In this document: one piece after another, positions 52,564 to 61,872 of the stretch
Layout of the letters: each line of letters opens with the position of its first letter
How positions within the stretch are numbered: position 1 is the first letter of the stretch
Made by a program: the position numbers and the translations under genes
DNA from: an uncultured Clostridia bacterium
Lineage (GTDB): Bacteria; Bacillota; Clostridia; Oscillospirales; CAG-272
DNA length: 64,000 bases
Direction of reading: 5' to 3'
Assembly (NCBI GenBank): GCA_944392615.1
Contig: CALXXF010000005.1
Span: forward strand, 1-64,000
The notes under the pieces: model-generated
The model's database searches: none
Told to the model about the DNA's origin: nothing
What the model saw: only the letters and a program-made list of their open reading frames with translations

Positions 52564-53175
52564 ATGTTTTACTATCTGAACGGAATTCTGTCCATGTGCT
52601 CACTCAACACTGCCGTGATAGATTGCGGGGGAGTGGGGTACAAGCTGACGGTGAGCGCAATGACGCTTGCGTCGGTCGCCGGAAAAGAAGGCTCTGTGGT
52701 TAAGCTGTTTACGCACCTCTCGGTAAGAGAGGACGCCGTGGAGCTTTTCGGATTTGCGGACGAGGACGAGCTCGATGCCTTTCGTCTGCTGATAGGCGTG
52801 TCCGGCATAGGTCCGAAGGCAGCCCTCGCCGTGCTTTCTGTCTTTACTCCTGTAAAGCTCGCAGCGGCGATATCCTCTCAGGACACCCGCGCCATATCGC
52901 GAGCACAGGGAATAGGCGCCAAGACTGCGGCGCGCATCGTTCTTGAACTAAAGGACAAGTTTGCGGTGTTTGGCATGAATCCGGAAAACAGCGGACCGCA
53001 GGACAGCCCATCCGCAGGGGTGCCCGGTCATACGGCGCTTGACGAGGCAGCCGAGGTCCTTTCGGTCCTGGGATACACGCGCTCCCAGATAGCGGGAGCG
53101 CTCTCCGGGGTGGACGCATCGGCGGACAGCGAAGAAGCGGTAAAGCAGGCGCTGAAAAAGCTCGCAAGGTCATGA
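52564..53175 (+). CDS. ruvA: Holliday junction branch-migration protein RuvA
   Basis: 203 residues, full length. OB-fold N-domain (MFYYLNGILS, VIDCGGVGYKL, EDAVELFGFADEDE). Two helix-hairpin-helix motifs follow (LLIGVSGIGPKAALAVLS and RAQGIGAKTAARIVLELKDK). The flexible linker leads to the C-terminal RuvB-binding domain (DEAAEVLSVLGYTRSQI). RuvA grips the four-way junction and loads RuvB. AAAGG lies about 11 bases before the ATG. Confidence 0.96.
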   Translation: MFYYLNGILSMCSLNTAVIDCGGVGYKLTVSAMTLASVAGKEGSVVKLFTHLSVREDAVELFGFADEDELDAFRLLIGVSGIGPKAALAVLSVFTPVKLAAAISSQDTRAISRAQGIGAKTAARIVLELKDKFAVFGMNPENSGPQDSPSAGVPGHTALDEAAEVLSVLGYTRSQIAGALSGVDASADSEEAVKQALKKLARS

Positions 53176-53191
53176 TTCTGCTCATAAAAGG

Positions 53192-53242
53192 ATGATATAT
53201 GCTGATATAGGCAGATATAGACAGATATGGGCTGATATTGAC
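53192..53242. repeat. 10-11 bp tandem repeat, about 5 copies
   Basis: Units of GCTGATATAG/GCAGATATAG/ACAGATATGG fill this stretch in the ruvA-ruvB gap. The period is close to one helical turn. Confidence 0.8.
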
Positions 53243-53433
53243 GGCACTGCCGCATGCCGTTTTCCTGTGCCGCCGGGCAGCAGCGCCGAATCAAACGGCG
53301 TCCATGTCGTCGGAGCCGGTTTCGGGTGCTCAGGAGTGGATGCCATGCGCTCCGGGAGGAGACCTTTCAGGACTCTTCCTGAGGCACGCCGGCGCCCGGT
53401 TTTGCTATATGTTTTTGATTGGAGGTATTCCGG

Positions 53434-54510
53434 ATGAGTGCTTTTGAAGAATTTGAGCTTGACAGCCGTATGCTTGATCCAGAGCATACGGAGTCCGATT
53501 CGGACACAGAGCTCTCGCTGCGTCCTAAAACGCTTGATGAATATATTGGCCAGAAGGCTGCAAAGGAAAATCTTGCGGTCTACATCGAAGCCGCAAAGCA
53601 GCGCTCAGACGTTCTCGACCACGTTCTTTTATACGGACCTCCCGGTCTCGGAAAAACTACGCTTGCGGGAATCATCGCCAATGAAATGAATGTCAACATA
53701 CGTATAACATCCGGACCTGCCATTGAGAAGCCGGGGGATCTCGTGGCGCTTCTGACCAATATGGGCGAGAATGACATACTCTTCATAGATGAGATACACC
53801 GTCTTGCAAGAACGGTCGAAGAGGTGCTGTATCCCGCAATGGAGGATTATGAAATAGATATAATCATAGGAAAGGGTCCCGCAGCGCGGTCGTTCAGGAT
53901 GAAGCTCCCCAAATTTACTCTCATAGGGGCAACCACACGCTCAGGGCAGCTGTCAACTCCTCTCAGGGATCGTTTCGGCGTTCTGCTCAGGCTTGAGCTT
54001 TACAGTCCGGACGAGCTCTATGAAATAGTGAAGAGAAGCGCGGGAATAATGGATTATGAAATAACCGAAAGCGGCGCGCGCAGGATAGCCGAGTGCTCCC
54101 GCGGAACGCCGAGAATAGCCAACAGACTGCTTAAGCGCGTGAGGGATTTCGCACAGGTAAAGGGAAGCGGGGTCATAGACGGAGCTATAGCCGAATATGC
54201 TCTTGAAAAGCTGGATATAGACAGGCTCGGACTTGACGCAACCGACAGGCGCATGCTTGAGGCAATGATAAAGTATTACGGCGGCGGACCGGTAGGGCTT
54301 GAAACGCTTGCCGTCACGATAGGAGAGGAAGCCGTCACGATAGAGGATATGTACGAGCCATATCTCATAAGACTGGGCTTTATATCAAGAACGCCTCGCG
54401 GAAGATGCGTCACCCACTTAGCTTATGAGCATCTGGGCATACCCTTCAGTCCGCGTCCTGCTGAATCCGAACAGATAAACATGTTTATGCCGCAGGACGG
54501 CGACGATTGA
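53434..54510 (+). CDS. ruvB: Holliday junction branch-migration ATPase RuvB
   Basis: 358 residues. The ATP-driven motor of the RuvAB complex. Walker [13 protein letters not shown], Walker [10 protein letters not shown], sensor 1 [17 protein letters not shown] and the C-terminal winged helix ([21 protein letters not shown]) are seen. The start at 53434 is set by GGAGG 8 bases upstream; an ATG 15 bases earlier touches that site. Confidence 0.97.
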   Translation: MSAFEEFELDSRMLDPEHTESDSDTELSLRPKTLDEYIGQKAAKENLAVYIEAAKQRSDVLDHVLLYGPPGLGKTTLAGIIANEMNVNIRITSGPAIEKPGDLVALLTNMGENDILFIDEIHRLARTVEEVLYPAMEDYEIDIIIGKGPAARSFRMKLPKFTLIGATTRSGQLSTPLRDRFGVLLRLELYSPDELYEIVKRSAGIMDYEITESGARRIAECSRGTPRIANRLLKRVRDFAQVKGSGVIDGAIAEYALEKLDIDRLGLDATDRRMLEAMIKYYGGGPVGLETLAVTIGEEAVTIEDMYEPYLIRLGFISRTPRGRCVTHLAYEHLGIPFSPRPAESEQINMFMPQDGDD

Positions 54511-54658
54511 GCGCTTTGAGCCTGAAATACCGAGGCACAGGGCAGCCGCAGTGCCGACAGGTCGGGATGCGCCTGAGTCCCGCGCAAGAGCGGATGAGAA
54601 GGATGCCGGGAAGGCAGGGCGTTGACGAAAAACAGGCGGGAACAGAGAGGAACGACGC

Positions 54659-55555
54659 ATGTATACAGCCGACAAATGGACACAATATACACTTATAGAC
54701 ACACAGAACGGACAGAGACTTGAAGACTGGGCGGGGCATATACTCATAAGACCCGACCCGCAGGTGATTTGGTCAGACACAGGTACAAGCGGGCTGTGGA
54801 AAAGGTACGACGCGCTCTACGAGCGCTCCCGCTCCGGAGGGGGCGGCTGGAAGGTACGCGGCGCTCTGCCTGAGCAGTGGACGCTCGGTTATGAGTCTCT
54901 CGGACTCAGATTCATCGTCCGACCTATGGGGTTCAAGCACACCGGCGTTTTCCCGGAGCAGGCGGCAAACTGGGAATGGTTTTACCCGCTCATAAAAAGC
55001 GAGGCAGAAAAACGCCGTGTCCAGGGCAGTCCGGTAAAGGTGCTCAATCTGTTCGCATATACAGGAGGAGCCACTGTAGCCGCCGCCTGCGCCGGAGCGT
55101 CGGTATGCCATGTTGATTCATCAAGCGGAATTGTGAAGCAGGCAAAGGAAAACGCCGCGCTGTGCGGTCTTTCCGGCGCTCCTGTGAGATATATAACAGA
55201 CGACTGCGTCAAGTTTGTTCAGCGCGAGATAAGGCGAGGCAACAAATATGATGCAATAATAATGGACCCGCCGTCATACGGCAGAGGACCTTCGGGAGAG
55301 ATCTGGAAGCTTGAAGAGAGCATCTGCTCCCTTGTAACCATGTGCGCTGAGCTTCTGAGCGACAAGCCGCTTTTTTTCCTTATAAATTCCTATACCGCCG
55401 GGCTTTCGGCGGGGACGATGGGCACGCTTCTTCATCTCACGGTCGAGGGCAGGCACCCCGGAAGGATAGACTGCTCGGAAATAGGTATTCCGATAAAAGA
55501 AAGCGGAGGCGTTCTGCCCTGCGGAGCGGCGGCGCGCATGATTTTTTCACACTGA
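54659..55555 (+). CDS. class I SAM-dependent rRNA-type methyltransferase
   Basis: 298 residues, COG1092/RlmI-like without an N-terminal PUA domain. SAM-binding motif VLNLFAYTGGATVAAA, acidic end of strand 2 VCHVDSSSGIVKQAKEN, and the catalytic-type MDPPSYGRG followed by a WKLEE segment. Members methylate cytosines of 23S rRNA; the exact target is unknown. AGAGGA precedes the ATG by 7 bases. It lies between ruvB and the ECF genes with no clear operon link. Confidence 0.85.
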   Translation: MYTADKWTQYTLIDTQNGQRLEDWAGHILIRPDPQVIWSDTGTSGLWKRYDALYERSRSGGGGWKVRGALPEQWTLGYESLGLRFIVRPMGFKHTGVFPEQAANWEWFYPLIKSEAEKRRVQGSPVKVLNLFAYTGGATVAAACAGASVCHVDSSSGIVKQAKENAALCGLSGAPVRYITDDCVKFVQREIRRGNKYDAIIMDPPSYGRGPSGEIWKLEESICSLVTMCAELLSDKPLFFLINSYTAGLSAGTMGTLLHLTVEGRHPGRIDCSEIGIPIKESGGVLPCGAAARMIFSH

Positions 55556-55624
55556 GGACAGGACGCGGACACGCTTTGCCTTTAGCGTCTCTGTCATTAA
55601 CTGTAACTTACGAGAGGAAAAAAG

Positions 55625-56470
55625 ATGTCTTTCATAGAAATAAAGAATCTTTCTCACGCTTACAACGAGGATGATCACAGGGAAGAGACGATACACGATC
55701 TTTCGCTCAGCATAGAGCGCGGGGAATTCGTCGCTCTTCTCGGTCACAATGGTTCGGGAAAATCAACTCTTGCAAAGCTCATAACCGGGATACTTGACAT
55801 ACAGTCCGGACAGATAATAGCAGACGGGACAGATGTGTCAAAGATATCAGGCGAAGAGGAGCTGTTTGCGCTCCGCCGCAAAATAGGCATGGTATTTCAG
55901 AATCCGGACGACCAGCTTGTTGCAACCGTCGTGGAAGAGGATATAGCCTTCGGTCCGGAAAATCTCGGCGTTGAGCCGCAGGAGATACGAAGGCGGGTGA
56001 GAAACTCGCTTCGCGCGGTAGGAATGCTGAAGTATGCCAGGCACGCCCCTCACAAGCTTTCTGGTGGTCAGAAACAGCGCATAGCGATCGCCGGTGTGCT
56101 CGCTATGATGCCGGAGTGCATAATATTCGACGAGGCTACGGCTATGCTTGATCCAAAGGGCAGAGCTGATGTTATGAGTCTGATAAGCCGAATACACAAG
56201 GCGGGCATAACGGTCGTGCACATAACGCACAACATGAATGAGGCGCTTGCCGCTGACAGGGTTGTAGTTATCAACGAGGGCAGGATATTTCTTGAGGGCA
56301 CGCCTTCTTACGTGTTCTCGCATGTGGACGAGCTGCATTCGGTAGGGCTTGAGGCGCCTCCGCTCACGGAGCTATTACACGCGCTTGCTGCCGCGGGCTA
56401 CAGTGTTCCTGCGTTCTCGTCAGGAGTTTCTGACACAGTCGATGTCGTGGAATCGCTGTTCGGCAAATAA
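55625..56470 (+). CDS. ecfA1: ECF transporter ATPase EcfA1
   Basis: 281 residues. ABC ATPase with Walker A GHNGSGKST, Q-loop MVFQNPDDQL (the PDDQ form typical of EcfA), signature LSGGQKQRIA, Walker B CIIFDEATAMLD and switch His in HITHNMNEA. It pairs with EcfA2 and EcfT to energise substrate-binding S proteins for vitamins or metals. No S component is in the window. AGAGGA is placed 7 bases before the ATG. Confidence 0.95.
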   Translation: MSFIEIKNLSHAYNEDDHREETIHDLSLSIERGEFVALLGHNGSGKSTLAKLITGILDIQSGQIIADGTDVSKISGEEELFALRRKIGMVFQNPDDQLVATVVEEDIAFGPENLGVEPQEIRRRVRNSLRAVGMLKYARHAPHKLSGGQKQRIAIAGVLAMMPECIIFDEATAMLDPKGRADVMSLISRIHKAGITVVHITHNMNEALAADRVVVINEGRIFLEGTPSYVFSHVDELHSVGLEAPPLTELLHALAAAGYSVPAFSSGVSDTVDVVESLFGK

Positions 56471-56691
56471 CGGCAGGTAACGAAGACAGGTAACGAAGGT
56501 CATGTCTTGCTGTTCTGCATAAACTCTTAAGCACCTCGGCATGTCGGATGAATGACGGCGATGCAGTGAACAAAAGGCGGGACATTTGCCTGCACAACAG
56601 CGATGATGGCAATTTGTCTAAGACGAGTCACCATATGCAACAGGCGTTTGTTTTCTGCACTGCGGTTCCAACTATATATTAAAAGACAGAG

Positions 56692-57729
56692 ATGAACATG
56701 AAAAAGTATAAGAACAAAGGCGTTTCAGATAAGCCGTCCGTGGCTAAGGAGACGGCTCTGGAAAGTGACGCGAAGCCGTCCGTGGCTAAGGAGACGGCGC
56801 TGGAAAGTGACGCGAAGCCGTCCGTGGCTAAGGAGACGGCGCTGGAAAGTGACGAATGCATAATAAGGGCACAAAGTCTTTATTATGAATATTCAGCCGG
56901 CACGCCGTTTTCAAAGAAAGCGGTGGACGGGGTCAGCTTTTCAATAAAGCGCAACCGCATAACCGGAATAATAGGGCACACCGGGTCAGGAAAATCCACG
57001 CTTTTGCAGATGCTCAACGGACTTCTTGTTCCGATGAGCGGAGACGTACTTCTTGACTCTGAAAGCATTTTCAGGGACAAGAAGACCTTGAGGCAGGCGC
57101 GCTTCAGGGTGGGGCTTGTTTTTCAGTACCCGGAATACCAGCTTTTTGAAGAGACGGTGCGCAAGGATATTTCATTCGGTCCTGCAAATCTCGGACTCAG
57201 CGAAGAAGAAACAGAAAAAAGAGTCAGCTTTGCATGCGGATTTACCGGTCTTGACGAGCAGCTTCTCGATAAGTCCCCCTTTGACCTTTCGGGCGGACAG
57301 AAGAGGAGAGTTGCCATAGCCGGAATAATCGCCATGAAACCTGACGTACTGATACTCGACGAGCCTGCATCCGGACTCGATTCGGCAGGAAGGCGCGTGG
57401 TGTTTGACGGTCTGGTAAATTACAAGAACAGCACCGGGGCTGCTGTAGTGGTGGTCAGTCACAGCATGGAGGATATGGCAAAATATGCCGATGAGGTAAT
57501 AGTGATGGCGCAGGGCAGGATGATTGCCTCCGGAAGCGTGAACGAAGTGTTTTCTGACAGGAAAATGCTTACTGAAAACTCACTTGAGGCTCCGGTAATA
57601 AGCATTTTTGCAGATGAGCTCAGAGACAGGCTTGCGGCGCGGGGAATAGATTTCCCGAAAGGAATATATACAGTAGAAGCCGCTCTGTCAGCCATAACCG
57701 CGCTTCTCGGTAAGGAGGGCATGCATTGA
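56692..57729 (+). CDS. ecfA2: ECF transporter ATPase EcfA2 with repetitive N-terminal extension
   Basis: 345 residues against about 285 normally. Residues about 55-340 are a normal EcfA2: Walker A GHTGSGKST, Q-loop VFQYPEYQLFE, signature LSGGQKRRVA, Walker B LILDEPASGLD, switch VVSHSMED. Residues 1-54 are an added charged segment with three 14-residue copies of KPSVAKETALESDA. No in-frame ATG, GTG or TTG lies between the repeats and the ABC domain, so the extension appears to be translated. The ribosome site is weak. ecfT overlaps its stop by four bases. Confidence 0.93.
   Translation: MNMKKYKNKGVSDKPSVAKETALESDAKPSVAKETALESDAKPSVAKETALESDECIIRAQSLYYEYSAGTPFSKKAVDGVSFSIKRNRITGIIGHTGSGKSTLLQMLNGLLVPMSGDVLLDSESIFRDKKTLRQARFRVGLVFQYPEYQLFEETVRKDISFGPANLGLSEEETEKRVSFACGFTGLDEQLLDKSPFDLSGGQKRRVAIAGIIAMKPDVLILDEPASGLDSAGRRVVFDGLVNYKNSTGAAVVVVSHSMEDMAKYADEVIVMAQGRMIASGSVNEVFSDRKMLTENSLEAPVISIFADELRDRLAARGIDFPKGIYTVEAALSAITALLGKEGMH
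56731..56854 (+). repeat. 42-bp in-frame tandem repeat, 3 copies
   Basis: Units starting AAGCCGTCCGTGGCTAAGG begin at 56731, 56773 and 56815. They are almost identical (one silent T/G change) and encode the 14-residue repeat at the N-terminus of EcfA2. Confidence 0.97.
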
Positions 57730-58568
57730 TAAAGGATATAACGCTCGGTCAGTATTTTCCCGGTGGGTCTTTACTTCACAGGATCGACCCGCGAATGAAG
57801 ATACTTGTTGCAATGCTGTTCATTATCATGGTCTTCTCGGCAACGACTGTTTATACTCTCGCCGCGGTGACCGTTCTCACCTTTTTACTTCCTCTTATAG
57901 GCAGGATACCGTTCAAAACGGTGATGAAGTCGATATTGCCCCTTAAATGGATAATACTCATAATGCTCATCCTCTATCTGTTTGCAGGAGCGAAGGAAGG
58001 CGACAGGATACTCTGGCAGTGGCAGTGGCATTTCATACACATTGCCTTTTCTGTAGAGGGAATAGCGAAGGCTGTGTGCCTCAGCGTCAGGATAGTAGTC
58101 CTTGTGCTTTCAACCTCGGTCATATTGTCATATACGACCTCGCCCATTGCCCTGGCGGACGCAATCGAGAGGCTTCTGGCTCCGCTAAACCGCATAAAGG
58201 TGCCGGTGCACGATTTTGCGATGATGATAACGATAGCGCTCCGCTTCATTCCTATACTCATTGAAGAAACAGACAAGATAATGTCGGCACAGGCATCAAG
58301 AGGAGCGGATTTTTACACAGGTAATCTGGTGAAGCGCTCCAAAGCGCTTATACCGGTGTTCATCCCTCTTTTCGTCTCATCGGTAAGACACGCCGACGAG
58401 CTTGCCACGGCAATGGAATGCCGGTGCTACCGCGGAGGCAGGGGAAGGACCCGTATGAAAAAACTGACCTACACAGCCGTTGATTACGCTGTCTTTGCAC
58501 TTACCGCTCTTCTTTTGTTCGCGGTCATAATAGCAGCTGATCATGCAGGCGGATTTGCATACCTGTGA
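57726..58568 (+). CDS. ecfT: ECF transporter transmembrane protein EcfT
   Basis: 280 residues with about six membrane helices and the coupling helices of the family (IALRFIPILIEETDKIMSAQASRG, then AMECRCYRGGRGRTR). It holds the EcfA1/A2 pair and the S component. The start codon is TTG at 57726 inside the stop region of ecfA2, supported by a perfect AAGGAGG 7 bases upstream. This shows translational coupling. Confidence 0.95.
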   Translation: MIKDITLGQYFPGGSLLHRIDPRMKILVAMLFIIMVFSATTVYTLAAVTVLTFLLPLIGRIPFKTVMKSILPLKWIILIMLILYLFAGAKEGDRILWQWQWHFIHIAFSVEGIAKAVCLSVRIVVLVLSTSVILSYTTSPIALADAIERLLAPLNRIKVPVHDFAMMITIALRFIPILIEETDKIMSAQASRGADFYTGNLVKRSKALIPVFIPLFVSSVRHADELATAMECRCYRGGRGRTRMKKLTYTAVDYAVFALTALLLFAVIIAADHAGGFAYL

Positions 58569-58722
58569 AGCCGCTTTCCTGAAAAAACGGTGCGCCCGCG
58601 CGCCGGGTATCGCCGGTGGAAGAAGGCGTTCTGCGCATATACGCTACGCGCGAAAAAAATATTTACAGACGGGCGGGCAGGATAAGCCGTGAAGAAATCC
58701 GGTGAAAGGAGAGGGCCAAAGG

Positions 58723-59475
58723 TTGAAGATACTGATAGAACTTGCATACGACGGAAGCGCTTATCACGGCTTTCAGGTCCAGGGAGACAAGCCGACCGTG
58801 CAGAAGGCTGTCGGGGACGCTCTCTTCTCGCTTTTCGGTCAGAGACTGTCTGTAAGCGGGTGCAGCCGTACCGACAGCGGAGTCCATGCAAGGCAGTTCT
58901 TCTGCACTGCCGAGGGTGCTCTGCCGGAGAGCTTTCCTGCAGAAAGGCTTCCGTTTGCGGTCCGCAGATACCTGCCTGAAGATATAGTCGTGCTGAGCTC
59001 TCACTGGGTGCCCGATTCCTTTCATGTCCGGTACGACGTGCTGTACAAGGAGTATGAATATCTCATACTTAACAGAAGTATTTCCGATCCGTTCCTTGTG
59101 AAAAGGGCGTATCTGTTCCCCTATCCTGTAGACGAGGGCATTATGAATGAGGCGGCGGCATGCTTCGTCGGAACACATGACTTTTCGGCATTCAGGGCAA
59201 GCGGCTCCGGTACCGAAGGAAGCGTAAGGACGATAAAATATTTTTCGGCTCAGAGACGCGGCGATACAGTGGCGATAAAAGTGGCTGCCGACGGCTTTCT
59301 TTACAACATGGTGAGAATACTCTGCGGCACACTGCTTGATGTGAATTCAGGCGTTATCAGGATGGACGACATACCCGGCGTGATAGCTTCGTGCGACCGT
59401 TCCCGCGCAGGGGCGACGCTGCCTGCTCACGGGCTGTATCTCAATCGCGTCGTATACCGCCAGCCCGTTTTCTGA
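58723..59475 (+). CDS. truA: tRNA pseudouridine(38-40) synthase TruA
   Basis: 250 residues. The catalytic Asp51 lies in SGCSRTDSGVHA, and YKEYEYLILNR, FVGTHDFSAFRASG and AADGFLYNMVRILCGTLL are family motifs. The start is TTG at 58723: AAAGGAGAGG lies 8 bases before it and translation gives MKILIELAYDGSAYHGFQ, the normal N-terminus. A GTG at 58702 overlaps that ribosome site. truA after ecfA1-ecfA2-ecfT is the common Firmicute gene order. Confidence 0.95.
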   Translation: MKILIELAYDGSAYHGFQVQGDKPTVQKAVGDALFSLFGQRLSVSGCSRTDSGVHARQFFCTAEGALPESFPAERLPFAVRRYLPEDIVVLSSHWVPDSFHVRYDVLYKEYEYLILNRSISDPFLVKRAYLFPYPVDEGIMNEAAACFVGTHDFSAFRASGSGTEGSVRTIKYFSAQRRGDTVAIKVAADGFLYNMVRILCGTLLDVNSGVIRMDDIPGVIASCDRSRAGATLPAHGLYLNRVVYRQPVF

Positions 59476-59697
59476 CAGATCGTCAAAGGCGCACAGGGCG
59501 CAGAGAAGGGCAGGCGCCACAAGCCGACACCGGGATATCTGTCACATATATCATAAGATTTATCCCGAAGGCGTCCGCGCAAGACGCCGCGCATCCGCAG
59601 CGTACGGTGAGCGGAAATTTTTTGCAGGAAGCAAGCTGCGCCGAAAAACGGCAAAGCGTTTTGAAAAAGTCTGTCTGTATTTGCAGACGACCGAGGG

Positions 59698-60921
59698 GTG
59701 GTAAAAATAACAAAAGAGGATCATGTTATATACAACGGGGATAATTACAGGCTTGCTGAGAGGCTGAGGCTTGCGCGCTATGTCGTCCTGCTGCTGTTGG
59801 TTTTGTTCATACCCGCTGTGTTTCTTCTGTCGGGCGAGGATATGACGGAAGAGCATTTCAGATATCTTATAAGAAATATAGACTTCAACCCGGATTCTGC
59901 GCTCTCATCGGGGAATAATATATCGTACGAGGCGGATACCGACAGCAGATATGCGCTTTACAGGGGAAGTCCTGTGATACTTGACGACCTGCGCGTACGC
60001 GTCATGGACAATGCGTCGGGAGTTACTCTTTCCGATTATCACGGATTTTCTTCAGCGCGCATGGTGTGCTCCGACAGATATATATTTGTCTATGACACGT
60101 CATTTGATTATGTGAAGGTGTATAACGCCTTTACTTCTGTGAAGACGCTCGAATTTCCGGGAAACGTGATGAGCGTGTGTGCGTCTGATTCGGGTAATTT
60201 TGCGGTATCCTTCATACCAGACGACGGATATTACACCGCCGTGTCGGTCTTCGATGACAGCTTTTCCGAAATACGCCGCGTTTCAAAATACAAAAACGTG
60301 ACCGGTATCGACATGAGCCCGGACGGCAAGCTGCTTGCCAGCACTTCCGCCTATATTTCGGAAGACGGATCTATGTATACCGAGGTGTCGGTCCTCGATG
60401 TCGCGACAGCCGAGTCGTCGTCCTTCGACGTGAGGGGCAGCGCCGGCACACGGGCTGGTTTTACTGATGACAGCCTGGCAGTCATACTCGACGACGGCGT
60501 GAGGTTCTATTCCTCAGACCTGTCGGTAAAACTCACGCATTCGTATCTTTTCCGGGACATTTCCGGAACCGGACGGGCTGATTTTTATGCAGTGACAGGC
60601 AACTCTCTTTTACTGTTTTCCGATGACGGAGCAGGGAACGGTTCAATAACCGTGATATCGTCAGACGGGGAAATTTTCTCAGACTTTTCCCTTGAAGACG
60701 AAAAGGGAATTTATTCTGTGAGCTTCGGGAAATATGCATGTGTGATGACGGAGAAAAGACTGCTGCTCGTGTCGGCGGCAGAGGGAATTTCCGACTCTGC
60801 CGTTATTCCCGACGGGGATTTCAAAAGTCTTGTTTCTGACGGAGAAACCGCCTATCTTGCCGGGGATTCCGGCGCCATGCGTGTTGACGAGTCGCTGTTT
60901 GACAGCCGGCAGCAGAAATGA
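59698..60921 (+). CDS. DUF5711-family membrane-anchored beta-propeller protein
   Basis: 407 residues. A short cytosolic N-terminus, one membrane helix at about 28-45 (VVLLLLVLFIPAVFLL) and an extracellular domain of repeated beta strands (YIFVYDTSFDYVKVYNA, VTGIDMSPDGKLLASTSAYISEDG) that resembles a beta-propeller. DUF5711 is common in gut Clostridia and its function is unknown. The start codon is GTG at 59698 with only a weak ribosome site. It shares orientation with truA, cvpA and clpE. Confidence 0.8.
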   Translation: MVKITKEDHVIYNGDNYRLAERLRLARYVVLLLLVLFIPAVFLLSGEDMTEEHFRYLIRNIDFNPDSALSSGNNISYEADTDSRYALYRGSPVILDDLRVRVMDNASGVTLSDYHGFSSARMVCSDRYIFVYDTSFDYVKVYNAFTSVKTLEFPGNVMSVCASDSGNFAVSFIPDDGYYTAVSVFDDSFSEIRRVSKYKNVTGIDMSPDGKLLASTSAYISEDGSMYTEVSVLDVATAESSSFDVRGSAGTRAGFTDDSLAVILDDGVRFYSSDLSVKLTHSYLFRDISGTGRADFYAVTGNSLLLFSDDGAGNGSITVISSDGEIFSDFSLEDEKGIYSVSFGKYACVMTEKRLLLVSAAEGISDSAVIPDGDFKSLVSDGETAYLAGDSGAMRVDESLFDSRQQK

Positions 60922-61248
60922 CCTTGCTGAGGCGAAAGTGAAAAAAACGAATGTCCTGACTTGAGCCAGTACAAACTGTCGGTATAAACAGTCAGTATAA
61001 ACCGATAGATTGTCATGAAAAAAGAAAACAAAAACGAAAACGGCAGTATATGTTTGGAGAATCGTCCGGCTTCAAGCGTTCTCAGCCAATTTTTGAATAT
61101 TGTGCAAAAAAACTTTACAATAGACACATTTCGTTAACATAAAAACCAAATTTATCAATTATAATGGAAACACGGAAAGAAATGGAGCGCCGGCGGCGAC
61201 GGCAGGTCCTGTCGGCTTTCCGCAAACAAAGAAAGGTGTGACTGCAAA
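60922..61248 (+). promoter_or_regulatory. promoter region of cvpA-clpE
   Basis: TATAAT at 61160-61165 is a clear -10 box. The best -35 match, TTAACA at 61134-61139, is 20 bases upstream of it, a longer spacer than usual. Short repeats of CAGTATAAAC occur near 60980. No gene lies here. Confidence 0.5.
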
Positions 61249-61809
61249 ATGAGTGTTATAATAGATCTCATACTTGTCGCTGTATTTGTTTTCTGCGCCG
61301 TATTTTATTACAAAAAGGGCCTGCTTGCTTCAATAATAGGCTTTGCTCGTTTCTGGATCGCGCTTGGTCTGGCACTTCTTTTTTCCAAAGGGCTTGCCGG
61401 AAAGATCCAGCCTGTTATGGAGTCGAAATTCGGCGTCGAAGAGGGCGGCTCATTCGTCTCTGAGCTCGTCGGGATGGCGCTCTCGTCAGGATTTGTCGCC
61501 CGCGTTCTGGCATTTGCAATAATATTCATAGTGTCTTTCATCGCTGTGAAGATACTTGAACTGGTACTGAATATATTCGTAAAGCTTCCAGTTATAAATT
61601 TTATGAACAATATCCTCGGTCTTGTAGTCGGGATCGTAGCGGGCTTTTTCTGGATACAGCTCTTAAGCGTTCTCTTCATGACGTTTGCCGAGTACCTTGC
61701 TTCGAGCGTTTCCTGGCTGAGCGTCGAGGATTTCGACAACACCCTGCTTGCCAGATTCCTCTATGAGAACAACCTGTTCAGGATAATATTTGAGAGCCTG
61801 TCTGACTGA
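61249..61809 (+). CDS. cvpA: CvpA-family membrane protein
   Basis: 186 residues with four membrane helices, beginning IDLILVAVFVFCAVFYYKKG, then GFARFWIALGLALLFSKGLA and a late pair around FAIIFIVSFIAVKILELVL and GLVVGIVAGFFWIQLL. CvpA proteins act in envelope homeostasis in some bacteria; the role in Clostridia is not settled. AAAGG precedes the ATG. The next gene follows after 63 bases. Confidence 0.88.
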   Translation: MSVIIDLILVAVFVFCAVFYYKKGLLASIIGFARFWIALGLALLFSKGLAGKIQPVMESKFGVEEGGSFVSELVGMALSSGFVARVLAFAIIFIVSFIAVKILELVLNIFVKLPVINFMNNILGLVVGIVAGFFWIQLLSVLFMTFAEYLASSVSWLSVEDFDNTLLARFLYENNLFRIIFESLSD

Positions 61810-61872
61810 CGGGTGCTATTTTGCCGGATATACCGGAAAGACATTATAACCGAAAGGAAACAGCAACGGTTT

